A DNA stretch of 64,000 nucleotides from Fulvia fulva. Lineage: Eukaryota; Ascomycota; Dothideomycetes; Mycosphaerellales; Mycosphaerellaceae. A program made the translations under genes and the position numbers. Below the pieces are notes generated by a model that was not told the DNA's origin, did not search any database, and worked only from the letters and a program-made list of their open reading frames with translations. The stretch is taken from assembly GCF_020509005.1 (NCBI RefSeq), contig NC_063012.1:2356001-2420000 (forward strand). The letters are read 5' to 3'. Shown here in pieces: positions 1 through 9,968 of the stretch. Positions within the stretch are counted from its first letter, which is position 1, and each line of letters starts with the position of its first letter.

Positions 1-1
1 A

Positions 2-190
2 GGGTACTCGGAACACTTTCCAAGCATTGGCATCGACATCTTGCTTCAGGGAATCCTGACGCAAGAGGTGCAAACTGGAGAACACCACGAGCTTGGCTGC
101 ATTCTTCGTAAGCACGGCCAGCTGTTGATGTACAGTGAGCTCCGAGCTACGCATGTAGTTTGTAGATACAACAGCACGAAAGCAGCATAG
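2..190 (+). CDS. possible 3' end of a gene cut by the window edge
   Basis: Frame 2 is open from the first bases and stops at TAG 188-190, giving about 62 residues. The composition looks protein-like, but I recognise no domain and no upstream context exists. It could equally be a chance open frame in a promoter. Recorded only because the left edge may truncate a real gene. Confidence 0.2.
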   Translation, partial: GYSEHFPSIGIDILLQGILTQEVQTGEHHELGCILRKHGQLLMYSELRATHVVCRYNSTKAA

Positions 191-661
191 CGAATATCCG
201 CAACGCAGAAGCATCGAAAAGCGCGCTTCTTTTCGAAAGTATACAGCTCGTCTGAGGAGCTTCGGGCGCTTTGAGCTAGTCATATTCGCTATTAGTTTTG
301 GAGTGAGGCGGCCATCGCTAGAGATTGGTTCCGTTGAGCTCTCCGCTTGGCGCATAGCTGGCGCGCGGTGCATGCGGCCGAGTTGCATAGAAACCGTTGG
401 AGCTAGCGAAGCAGATCTCGAGGAACTGCGGACATAAAGCGAGGGTACGACCAACTTCACTGCATGCAAACGCCGTGAAGCTGACTACGTGGTCGCAGCG
501 CGAGGCATATAAGACAGGCCCATTACCTCGCAGTTCACTCCAATTTCGAAGACACGTTCTGAGCTCGAGCGTCTTCACATTCGCACAGAACCTCGTCCGA
601 AGATAGAGACACCTGACTTCCATTGACTTGCACTCGACTCCCACCTACAGATCAACACACC
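191..661. other. intergenic region upstream of the SDR gene
   Basis: No supported gene. Short open frames on both strands overlap each other and show no recognisable domain. The last part before 662 is rich in CCA/CAC and ends in a good fungal start context (CACCATGG), so it is taken as promoter and 5' leader of the dehydrogenase. Confidence 0.5.
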
Positions 662-1578
662 ATGGCACCGCTCGTCTTCTTCATCGGCGCAGCATCAAGC
701 GGCTTCGGCAACGGCATCGCAGAAGAAGCCTTGTCGCGCGGCCACAAAGTCATCGCAACCGCCCGCAATGCCTCCAAAATCGCACATCTCAAGGAGAAGG
801 GCGCTGTCACCATGAACCTCGACGTCACCCACTCACTCGATGAGCTCAAGGCGGCTGTCGCCGACGCTCACAAAGTCTACGGCAGAATCGACATTCTTGT
901 CAATGCTGCCGGGTACATTTTGGAAGGCGCCATTGAGGAGGCGAGGTATATATCTTGTGTCTTACCGAGCAGCTTGACGAGGAATACAGGCCTGTACTGA
1001 CCAAGACCTCCAGTCCAAAAGAAACCCTCGACTCCTTCAACACCAACGTCTTCGGCGTCCTAAATCTCACCCGCGCCGTCCTCCCCTACATGCGCACACA
1101 ACGCTCCGGCACCATCGCGCAATTCGGCTCCGTGGGCTCCTGGCGCGGCTTCGCCGGCGGCGGCCTCTACGTCGCCACAAAATGGGCCATCAGCGGCCTG
1201 ACCGAATCCCTCCGCCTCGAAGTGGCCCCCTTCGGCATCGACGTCGTCTGCATCGAGCCCGGCTACTTCCGCACCGGCTTCCTGAACCTCGGCGCGAGAT
1301 TCTTCACGGAGGAACGTATTCAGGATTATGATGAGACGACGGTGGGGGAAGTCAGGAGGATGCTGACTAGTGCGGATAATTCGCAGCCGGGGAATCCGGA
1401 GAAGGGGTGTAGGGTTTGTGTGGACGTGTTGACGAGGGACGGGGGAAGGGAGGTGCCGGTTAGGTTGGTGTTGGGGAGTGATGCGACGGAGGCGATTAGG
1501 GGGAAGTGTGAGGAGACTTTGACGTTGTTGGGGGAGTGGGAGGGGGTCAGTCGTAGTACGGATTTTGAGAAGGAGTGA
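662..1578 (+). CDS. short-chain dehydrogenase/reductase (classical SDR)
   Basis: Two exons, 662-945 and 1014-1578, joined across a 68-bp GT-AG intron, encode 282 residues, the usual length for a classical SDR. The Rossmann glycine motif is GAASSGFG (9-16), followed by NAAG (81-84). The catalytic Ser is near 134 and the YxxxK pair is Tyr147/Lys151 (YVATK). PGYFRTGF lies downstream as in NAD(P)-dependent SDRs that act on small alcohols or ketones. The start at 662 is preferred over an ATG in an upstream frame because it begins directly with the Rossmann strand and has a strong context. The substrate cannot be read from sequence. There is no targeting signal, so a soluble cytosolic enzyme is inferred. 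Codon use in the 3' third is more G-rich than in the 5' part. Confidence 0.9.
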
Positions 1579-2084
1579 TTGGGTTTGATAGGTCGTTGGT
1601 GATGGTGAGGTATGAGAGGTGTAACACTAGACACTGTACTGTAGTATCGAACGTCCTACACAAGCTCATGATCCTTGCGAGTCAATATGGTTCGCGTGGA
1701 TACCACCGCCAAGGCCCCAAAGCTGTCATGAGGTATATATATCATCAGAACTTGTGTCTCTGCAGCGGTCAGTGATGGTCTAGTGGTATAGCTGATGAGT
1801 ATCCATGTTGGATGCTCGATGCACTTCGAGCCTTACTCCTGGCAGTTCAGGCATACTATTGGCCTGATCCTCCCGTCAGGCCGGCTCTCGATCACTGCTG
1901 GACCATTGCTGACTCGCTTTTTGCCATTCATGAGAGACACTTGTAACCGCACTGGATGGCCAAGACGGCGAAGTGCGCGGCGAGACGACATGGCTTGTCT
2001 GTATCAGGAAGGGTATGAGCTCCAAATGAGCTGCTTGCCGGTCATATTCTCCAAATAGCTTATTGCGTGTACATAGTACTATAA
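1579..2084. other. convergent intergenic region
   Basis: Lies between the stop of the SDR gene and the stop of the acidic secreted protein on the opposite strand. It should hold both 3' UTRs. A tRNA-like A-box at 1776-1786 does not belong to a foldable tRNA. No gene is supported. Confidence 0.5.
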
Positions 2085-2867
2085 TCACTCTGCACTGGCC
2101 GGCGCAGCAGGGGTTTTCTCGATTCTAGTCTTTCCCTGAGGAGTGTCTCCTTCGCCACATGAGGACTGATACATCTCAATCTCTGCGCCGAGAGTCATGG
2201 TCCTCTGACGCCTCGTCTTGAGCTCCTTTAGAGTATGCTGCAGTTGCTTCTTCTCTTGCTTCAAAGGTCCGGTTTGTGAATCCTTGTGCTTGGAGTTTGT
2301 GAGCAGTTCGCCATCCATGTCGTCGAGTTCATCCAGTTCGTCCTCATCGACTTCGTCCTCATCGAGATCATCCCAGTCGCCGTTGTCCTCATCGATAGCA
2401 CCCTCGTCAATCGTGTCCTCATGCACAGCTTCCTCGAGGTCGCTCCTTTTGCCATTCGGTTTGAGCTGCGTCATGAGCTCCATTATGAGCTCTTTGTCCT
2501 TCTTCTTAGCGTTCCAGTACTTGTTCAGAAGATCGAAATCTATGCTGTATGGGTCGGCGTTGGTGGGGAAATCATAGCCGCCAGGGAGTGGAGGACAGTG
2601 TGCGTGGTAGTGTGATTTCTCCTGTTGAACGCTGTAGACAGCTGAGCGTACCCGGGCCTCTGAATCGACCACCAGTTTCTCTTGAAATTCGATTTTCTCG
2701 AAGAGCTTGTCGATAGTGTGATTTAGACCTGAGACGCTGTCGCCGAGAGAGTTTTTGGAGGCCATTTCGGTGACACCGCTCCCGACTTGATCGTGGAGTG
2801 GTCTAGGGTGAGTCGAGGAGGTCAGCGCGAGAAGGCCGAAGGCCAGCATGCCGGCAAAGTTCTTCAT
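2085..2867 (-). CDS. hypothetical secreted protein with long acidic tract
   Basis: A single open frame of 260 residues. The N-terminus (MKNFAGMLAFGLLALTSS) is a short positive n-region plus hydrophobic core typical of a signal peptide, with cleavage likely near residues 18-22. A middle part (about 48-85) looks helical, possibly coiled coil. Residues 144-187 are almost entirely Asp/Glu with repeated DE/DEL units. The C-terminus is Lys/Gln-rich and helical, then Ser/Pro/Ala-rich. Cysteines are few, so it is not a typical cysteine-knot effector. The gene is divergent from the Zn2Cys6 regulator across about 1.1 kb. I recognise no family. A secreted or vacuolar acidic protein is an inference from the signal peptide and composition only. 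Confidence 0.7.
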   Translation of the reverse strand: MKNFAGMLAFGLLALTSSTHPRPLHDQVGSGVTEMASKNSLGDSVSGLNHTIDKLFEKIEFQEKLVVDSEARVRSAVYSVQQEKSHYHAHCPPLPGGYDFPTNADPYSIDFDLLNKYWNAKKKDKELIMELMTQLKPNGKRSDLEEAVHEDTIDEGAIDEDNGDWDDLDEDEVDEDELDELDDMDGELLTNSKHKDSQTGPLKQEKKQLQHTLKELKTRRQRTMTLGAEIEMYQSSCGEGDTPQGKTRIEKTPAAPASAE

Positions 2868-3993
2868 CGTCTTGTAAGCTGTGTGGTATGAGCTGGCTCG
2901 TTAGATTGGAAGAAGGTACGTGGTCAGGCGGAGCGATATTTATGAAGCCTCCAGGACATCTTCCGAAGATTCTGACGATCTAACTTGGAGGACAGCAGCC
3001 TGGTTGAGATTAATAGTAGAGTTTTCTGCATTTTTCCCTCGTCACATGAAAACGAGCCGTCAGATACAGCGACTGCGTTGCTGCTGACTGATGAAGGGCC
3101 AAGAGAAAGTTGAGGACCAGGTGGAGCTGGCATTCCCATAGTCAAGGTCCAAGCTACATGTACCAACTGCCTTCTCAGAACACTACGGGGCCAATGCACC
3201 AGAGAGAGCATTCTGGCTCGCGACAAGGTCAGTGAGGATGACGCTTTGTGTAGGTCGCTGTTACACTGCTGCTGCTCGGGTATGTGTAGCTTCGACCCCG
3301 ACGTTGGCCTGCCGTTGGGGATCATCGTCATCCAAACAGAAGTTCTTCATCTCGTGTCGCTGCAGGATGATATCTTTCTAGCCCATGGAGATAACGGACT
3401 TAAGCTGTGAGAGGGACGTGCGCAGGATGATGCCTTCCTCTGCGAACAGTCAGAGTGCTGACCGATCAAGTACATCCCTGTCGCTTTATCGGAGGTCGTT
3501 GAGTCACTGCCTGCCGCGGCACAGCGAGATCTTGCCATTCGTGGACTGTGTGGTGTGGAAGCGACATGTAGGCTGTAGCGATCTCATCCCTGGTCCGCTA
3601 GCGCGTCATCGCATTGCAGGGCCCCAAAGGCCCCTCTGCGACAAAGTGCTTCAATCAGCAGCCAAGAAACAACGACACCACTTTCTGCCTGCTGTCACCC
3701 AAATTCTGTGCTTCCTATATACCATTATTGACTGTGAAGGACGGCGCGATCCAGGGAATAGCGGACTTCAGCCCCTGCACCACCGCCTATCCGCACTTTC
3801 CACTAATCGCATCCCACCACCACCACCAGACCGCAAGAGCGACCACTGCTTCAGGCCACGAACCGCCCCTTACCTCCCCGACAACGAAAGCGCTGCATCG
3901 CTGAAAGACGACGAGTCGCTGCGGCGACACAGCAACTGCTTCTACAGCGCACCTGGCGCATAGCTGGACTATCTCTTTGCAAATCTGCCCGCG
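2868..3993. promoter_or_regulatory. divergent upstream region of secreted protein and Zn2Cys6 regulator
   Basis: About 1.1 kb separates the two divergent start codons. The right half (about 3,640-3,990) is rich in CCA/ACC and pyrimidines and probably forms a long 5' leader of the regulator. Several overlapping open frames on both strands (for example 3385-3963) lack recognisable domains and are treated as chance frames. No defined operator site could be named. Confidence 0.45.
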
Positions 3994-6900
3994 ATGGCAC
4001 CCAGTCCTACCCAACCAACACCCCCTTCGTCCACTTCTTCCACCAACGGAGCCTCGCCCGATGGTCAGCCATATCGCGTTGTAAGGAAGCGCAACAGGAT
4101 ACCGCTGTCATGTGCGCCGTGCAGGCATCGCAAGTTGAAGTGCAATCGTGGTCACCCGTGCGATAACTGTTCGAAACGAGGAGACACTGCTGCCTGTAGT
4201 TATGCGACACCCGGGAACCGCAAGAAGGCTGGCGCGAACGGCGCGAATCAGTCACCGGACGATATGCAGGAACGAATCGACAGGCTCGAGGGTCTGGTAC
4301 TGTCGCTGATGACTAGTGGAGCACAACCGGGTGGAACGGCTGCTGCGCAAGCTGCCATCAGCAGCAGTCGCAGTAACAGCCTCAGCAATGCATCTGAACT
4401 CAGATTAGATGCGGCGGTCGCAGACATGATACCTGAAGAGGGAGAGCCTAGAGAGGACGAAAGCGAGGTTGAACACATCTCACGCGGCATTGGCATAATG
4501 AAGATGCAGGATGGCAAAGCTGTTTACGCATCAGATGCTCACTGGTACGCTATCCTTGGCGAGATTGCGGAAGTCAAGAATTATTTCAATAGCCACAAAG
4601 AGGATTACAAGAACCACATGGCCAAGGTCCAGGCTGCCAAGGCAGACGAGAGTCCGGGCACCGCCTTTCTCCTGCAAGGACCGGCAGCAAAGGACAAATC
4701 CGAGCTTCTGGCCGCGTTCCCATCGAAAGCAGATGCTGATAGACTCATTGCGCGATACTTCAATGCATATGACCCTTCTGTGCACATAATCCATGGTCCC
4801 TCGTTTCAGAAACAGTATGATAAGCATTGGCTCAACCCCGAAGACACCTCTGTCATCTGGCTCGGCATGTGCTTTGCCATGATGACTCTGGCACTACAAT
4901 CATACCATAGAGCTGGTGATGAACCACCAGAGTATCGAGGCCGATCGCTGGAGGTGTCACATCAGCATCGGAGACTTACCGCACAGTGCCTGCTGCTTGG
5001 AGACATAACACAGCCCAATCCGCAGACCTTGGAGACTCTGGTATTACACGTGCAAGCCGAGTGTGGACGAAGCAGAGATGCTGAGCCCGGCGTGCTGTTG
5101 ATGACGGGTCTCTGCGTGAGACTAGCCATGCGCATGGGATACCATAGAGACCCAGCACCCCATCCGGCCATCAGTCCGTTCCAAGGTGAAATACGGCGAC
5201 GTGTATGGACCTTCGTGCGACAATGCGATCTGCTGATTTCCTTCCAATTTGGTCTACCCGCAATGATCAGGACCGACCACATTGATACTGAGATGCCACG
5301 TAATCTCTACGACGATGAGCTTTACGAGGGGATGAAATCACTGCCACCTTCGCGGCCAGCGTTCGAAGCAACGCCAATGTCGTATATGATTACGAAAGCG
5401 AGAATGACATTCCTGTTCGGCCGCATCGTCGAGCGTGCGCAGTCGGTCACGAACCCGCCTACATACGAAGAAACTCTCAAGTTCGATGCTGAGCTCAGAG
5501 AGATGCGGTCACAACATCCGCCGTTACTACAAATGCGCTCGTTCCAAGAATCGGCAAGAGACCCTGCGAACCTCATTATGCAGCGGCTTGGGCTGGAAAT
5601 GGTCTACCTGCGTTCACTGTTCGTACTGCATAGGCGCTTCATCTCCAGAGGTCGAGAGAACCCCAGATATGCATACTCAAGGAGAACTTGTCTTGACGCC
5701 TCTATGGAACTGTTGAATCATCAAGCCACTCTGCACCGTGAGTCTCAGCCTGGAGGTCGTCTGAGGTCGGTGAAGTGGTACATCTCTTCGTTGACAACTC
5801 ATGACTTCCTACTTGCCGCGATGCTGGTGTGTCTGGACCTGTATCACACCGCCGAGGCCGAGCGAACGGGACGGAAGACCAACCTTCCCAACTCTCCGCT
5901 CATGCCTGATACATACGATGAAGGCCGACGAGAGCAGATGATGCAAGCAGTTGAGCACTGCATCATCATCTGGGAGTCGGTTCGTGATCAGAGCATGGAA
6001 GCTTACAAGGCGTCTGTGACTCTGCGCGTGATGGTTGAAAAGCTGAAAGCACATCAAGGCGGCCAAAAAGCGCCCACTCCCTACCCACAGCAGCAGCCAG
6101 GACTTTCCTACCAGCGAGCACCGAACTTCGGCATGTTTCCCAACGGCAATGTGTCGGATGTGAACACGGACGATTTGCCCCCGGAGCAGTCAGCGGCGAT
6201 GACCCTGGGCATGCTTTCCTCTGGCGGTATGTCGCCAGGACCGAACTTCGGGTTGAATATGCAGCAGATGACTTCCGCGCCCGAGAAGCAGTCCTATCCG
6301 GCAAGCATGGCGGCATTGCTCAACGACCCAATGACCGAGACGACTGAGAGGACAGGATATACACCACAGTACTCCGGACCAGATACCAACTCCACCAACG
6401 CCAACGGTATCGCAGGTGCCGCCAGTCCCATGAGCCAGATGCTTGGACAGAGCGGCAACTTCATGGGGATGGATGGCTTAGGTGGGGCAGACATTGACTG
6501 GGTAAGTCGAACAGTAGCAATTTTCATGGAGGATATACAGTCGTCGTGGCCGGGCTAGCGGGGTCTCAAAGTTGCTCAGTCATTTTGTACACGCGACAGC
6601 TCGCACGACAGCAGACCACTATATGGTCGCGTTGAGAGACGCTGTCTGAGCTTTAGCAGTGCTTCAAAGTTGCAGAGTCGATTTGTACACGCGACAGCTC
6701 GCATGGCAGCAGATCACTTTGTGATCGCGTTGAGAGACGCTGTCTGAGCTCTGGCAGTGCTTCGAAGTTGCTGAGTCGGTTTGTACACGCGACAGCTCGC
6801 ATGACTGCAGACCACTACATGCTCGTACTGAGAGACGCTGTTGGCTCTGCCACGGTTATATAGCTCTTCCCTCCGATGCAATGTACCATCAATGAACACA

Positions 6901-7091
6901 GATACTGACTGCTTCGACAGGGCGCGTGGGATTCATACATTCAAGGCACAAACACCAGTGGCATAGACGCTTCGCAGATGTGGCCTTTGAACCTAGATCT
7001 GGCAATGGACACCGGTGCTCAGCAGGGTCAACAGAACGGAGGGAATGGCGTTTTTATGGGCGCTACTGCCCCAGGCGGGAACATGATGTAA
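3994..7091 (+). CDS. Zn2Cys6 fungal-specific transcription factor
   Basis: Exon 1 3994-6501 and exon 2 6921-7091 give 892 residues. The N-terminus carries a full binuclear zinc cluster (C40, C43, C50, C56, C59, C68) preceded by a basic stretch, then a short helix (about 90-105) likely to dimerise. The middle (about 230-600) reads as a fungal_trans regulatory domain, with the motif GLCVRLAMRMGYHRD. The C-terminus is Gln/Met/Pro-rich, as in activation regions. The intron (6502-6920) is 419 bp, far longer than its neighbours, and contains three 97-98-bp tandem repeats. If it is retained, translation stops at 6558 after 854 residues. The spliced form is preferred because exon 2 continues the same Met/Gly/Gln-rich low-complexity style up to TAA. 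The target pathway is unknown; no adjacent biosynthetic cluster suggests one. Confidence 0.88.
6565..6857 (+). repeat. three-copy 97-98-bp tandem repeat inside intron
   Basis: Copies start near 6565, 6663 and 6760. Each contains TTGTACACGCGACAGCTCGC, then a small inverted repeat, then GAGAGACGCTGT. In copy 1 the inverted repeat is GACCA/TGGTC, in copy 2 GATCA/TGATC, and in copy 3 one base breaks it. Copies differ at scattered positions, so the duplication is not brand new. The whole array is inside the regulator's single intron. Confidence 0.85.
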
Positions 7092-7300
7092 GAGCAAAAT
7101 GCAGGCGCAGCTCACGGATGTAGTAGTACAGTAGTATGGCAAGCACTTTCGCCTCGGGAGGTATGCGTGGTTGCCCCAAGCGCACTTTCCTAAATTCACT
7201 TGAGGCGAGAGCGTCGGGCATTAGCGTGTAAACAATGGCCTGTGCGGCGCGATTGCATATACACCCGCTTCGTGCTTCGAAAACAACATCCTCCTCCACG

Positions 7301-7337
7301 CACCTCCACCTCCACCACCACCACCACCACCACCACC
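7301..7337 (+). repeat. CCA/CAC trinucleotide microsatellite in 5' leader
   Basis: A run of CCA triplets with a few CCT interruptions ends directly at the start codon of the ABC transporter (CACCATGG). In the transporter's frame it would encode Thr residues if an upstream start were used. It is more likely untranslated leader. Confidence 0.8.
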
Positions 7338-9874
7338 ATGGACTGCCACGCCCTCTCCTCCCTCCCCCAGTGCCGCCTCGGCTTCTTGTGCCCAGGCGCG
7401 AGCACTGCAACGCCACCTCAGTACTGTCTACCGGAACCAGACTGCTATATGATGCGCCTCGGCGGCGAGGTCTGCCACAAACCACAAGGACGCTTCGAGC
7501 CTACCATCTGCGGAAATGGCCAACACTGCCCACCAGGGGGCACAGAACAGGTGCTCATGGCTTTGGCCCGCTTCTGTTCTTTCGAAGCACCTCACGCTAA
7601 CATACATCTCTTCCAGATACAGTGCGCTCGAGGCACCTTCTGCCCGCAAGGCTCGTACGAGCCTACACGATGCTCGCTGGGAGCATATTGTCCACCAGGA
7701 AGTGCGCGTCAAGTTGAGCTACTACCACTGTACCTCCTTCTCGCCCTCTACGCCATCGCCGTCCCCGCCCTGCTGTTTGTCTACATCCGCCAACGTCGAA
7801 GCGCTCGAAGCGCTGCACCAACCGAGCAAGACGTCACAATCAACTACGACCCATTCGCTGAGCTCCTACTACCCATCCGCGACCACGAGATCCGCCGCTG
7901 GGGCATCATGACTGACAACCACGAAGCCGAAAGCACATCCATGACAAATGACGACGGCACATCCATCAGCAGCACAGACGCCTCACCAGAGCAAGAGAGA
8001 CTCATCGCGTCGCTCAAAAAGGCCATGGGCAACGACTCTATCGGCATGAGCTTCTCATTCAACCATCTCCGCTACATCAAGAAGGGCAAAGCCATCATCA
8101 ACGGTATCACCGGATCCATTCCAGGTGGAAGCTTCGTAGGGCTTATGGGTGGCTCTGGAGCAGGAAAGTCCACTTTTGTCAACCTAATGATGGGAAGAAT
8201 CCAGCCAACCACTGGATCTATCGGCATCAACGACCATTACAACATGAAAGCCTACAGAAAGCTCATCGCCTTCGTTCCACAGGACGACATCCTACTCCCT
8301 GAGCTCACTGTACGCGAGAATATCCTCCACTCTGCCCGCATTCGCCTCCCGTCAACATGGACACGTGCCGATATTGAGGAACACGTAAGTCCACAACATA
8401 CATGCTGACAAGCTCTCACTGACGTTTCACGTACAGGTCAACGCCTTGATCGCCTGCCTGGGACTCACACACGTTCAGCACTCTCAAGCTGGCGATGCTG
8501 AGAAACCGATCATATCTGGCGGCCAGCGTAAACGTGTCAACATTGGCTTGGAACTGGCAGCGGCTCCGATGGCTGTTTTCGCAGATGAACCGACTTCAGG
8601 GCTCGACTCTTCCACCGCAGCCAGCATTGTGCAGTTGCTTCGCAGAATCAGCGACATCGGAATCACGGTAGTCGCCGTCGTACACCAGCCACGCGAACAG
8701 GTATGCGTTGCCACCTCCACTGCTTGTGACAAGGCTGACACCATTGTAGCTCTTCCGATCCTTTGACAAGTCCTTGCTCATGAAGAATGGAAAAATCGTC
8801 TACAGCGGTTCCACTGCAGGTGCCCAACCATGGTTCCACGACCAAGGCTATGACTTCCCGGATGGAGAAAACCCGGCCGACACGATAATGGACATCATAA
8901 CTGGCGATGGTGAGCAATACTACACCGGACATGCCGCCCACAGTGATGTCGATCTCATCGACAGATGGGAGAATCGTCCAGCCACCGATGTCCGCCAGAC
9001 TCGTCTCACATTCGCCACTGAGCTTCCAGCCCAACGCGGTACCTCTCGTCTGAACCAAGTTGTCTACTGCTCCTGGAGAGCATTCTTGCAGCAAAGTCGC
9101 AAGGTCTCGTCCCTGGTTTATGAGCTTCTCATTGCCACAATCGCCGGTCTCCTCATTGGCCTCGCAACAAATGGCCCACAAGGTCATCTCTTCAGAGGCG
9201 TATATCAGCAGCCCTTCTTTCCCCTATCGAGCGCTCCAGACTATACCACCGCTCCTCAGTACGCACTCCTCAGTGCTATGGCCATTGGTTTCGCTGCCGC
9301 CGCGCCAGCTGTCGCCACCTTCTCCACGGAAAAGCTCGTCTGCAGCAGAGAAGCGCGCGCCGGTCATTCGATTTCAGCCTACTACCTGGGGAAGACGCTC
9401 TCAACTATACCGCGCATCATGATGAGCAGCCTGCACTTCACAATCGCTTTGGTATTGCTCTCATACCCGCGCGCCGGCTTTGGTTGGAGCTACCTCACGA
9501 TGACTGGTTACTTTTGGGCAGTGCATGGGCTATGCGGCTGCGTGGCTGTTACATTCAAGCGGGAGCACAGTGCAATGCTCGGCGCGGTATTCTGTCTGGC
9601 AGTGGGCGCGTTGTGCGGTGCATCGCCCTCACTGGCAAAGCTCGACTCCTGGCATCTGGGTGGGCTCCTCAAGGTGGTATCGCCGGGTATATGGTTTGCG
9701 GAAGCGGTCATCGGGGGCGAGCTCGCGCCAGTCGCTTACCTCTATCGCCTCGACATCGCTGCCAAGGGAATGGGATTCAACTTCTATCAGTACGCCATGG
9801 ATGTGGGAATGGTGGTGGCTGTCGGTGCGGCTTACCGCGCCATCGCACTGATCCTCCTGCTTTGCTTCGCATAG
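7338..9874 (+). CDS. ABCG-type half-transporter with Cys-rich N-terminal domain
   Basis: Four exons (7338-7550, 7617-8384, 8437-8700, 8750-9874) encode 789 residues. The N-terminus (1-100) has repeated CP-G cysteine motifs such as GTFCPQGSYEPTRC, as in the Cys-rich ABCG subgroup that includes yeast Adp1 and plant ABCG24/28. A membrane segment follows at about 106-127. The nucleotide-binding domain has Walker A GGSGAGKST (249-257), signature ISGGQRKRV (353-361) and Walker B ending FADEPTSG. The C-terminal part has about six hydrophobic segments, the order NBD then TMD typical of ABCG. One NBD only, so it should work as a dimer. No clear signal peptide precedes the Cys-rich region, so an upstream exon may be missing. 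Intron 1 is 66 bp, has no stop and keeps frame, so retention would insert 22 residues. The cargo is unknown. Confidence 0.88.
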
Positions 9875-9968
9875 GTTCTTACAATCGAGAGCATCCATAG
9901 CACGACGTGACTTTGTACTCTCGAAAGCATCCATAGCATGACGCGATAATTGAAGGGGTATCTCAATA
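9875..9968. other. convergent gap with 36-bp-spaced direct repeat
   Basis: Ninety-four bases separate the stops of the ABC transporter and the kinesin. Two near-identical 24-25-bp blocks (9885-9909 and 9921-9944), each containing GCATCCATAGCA, sit 36 bp apart. They may act as 3' processing sequence for either gene or be a small duplication. Confidence 0.6.

Noticed and set aside
1766..1845. tRNA-like segment with A-box TGGTCTAGTGG
   Set aside because: The B-box-like CTTCGAGCC is imperfect, and neither acceptor nor T-arm stems can be paired around it, so no cloverleaf forms.
3385..3963. 192-codon open frame just upstream of the Zn2Cys6 gene
   Set aside because: No domain, overlapping frames on the other strand, and a leader-like CCA-rich composition; treated as 5' leader.
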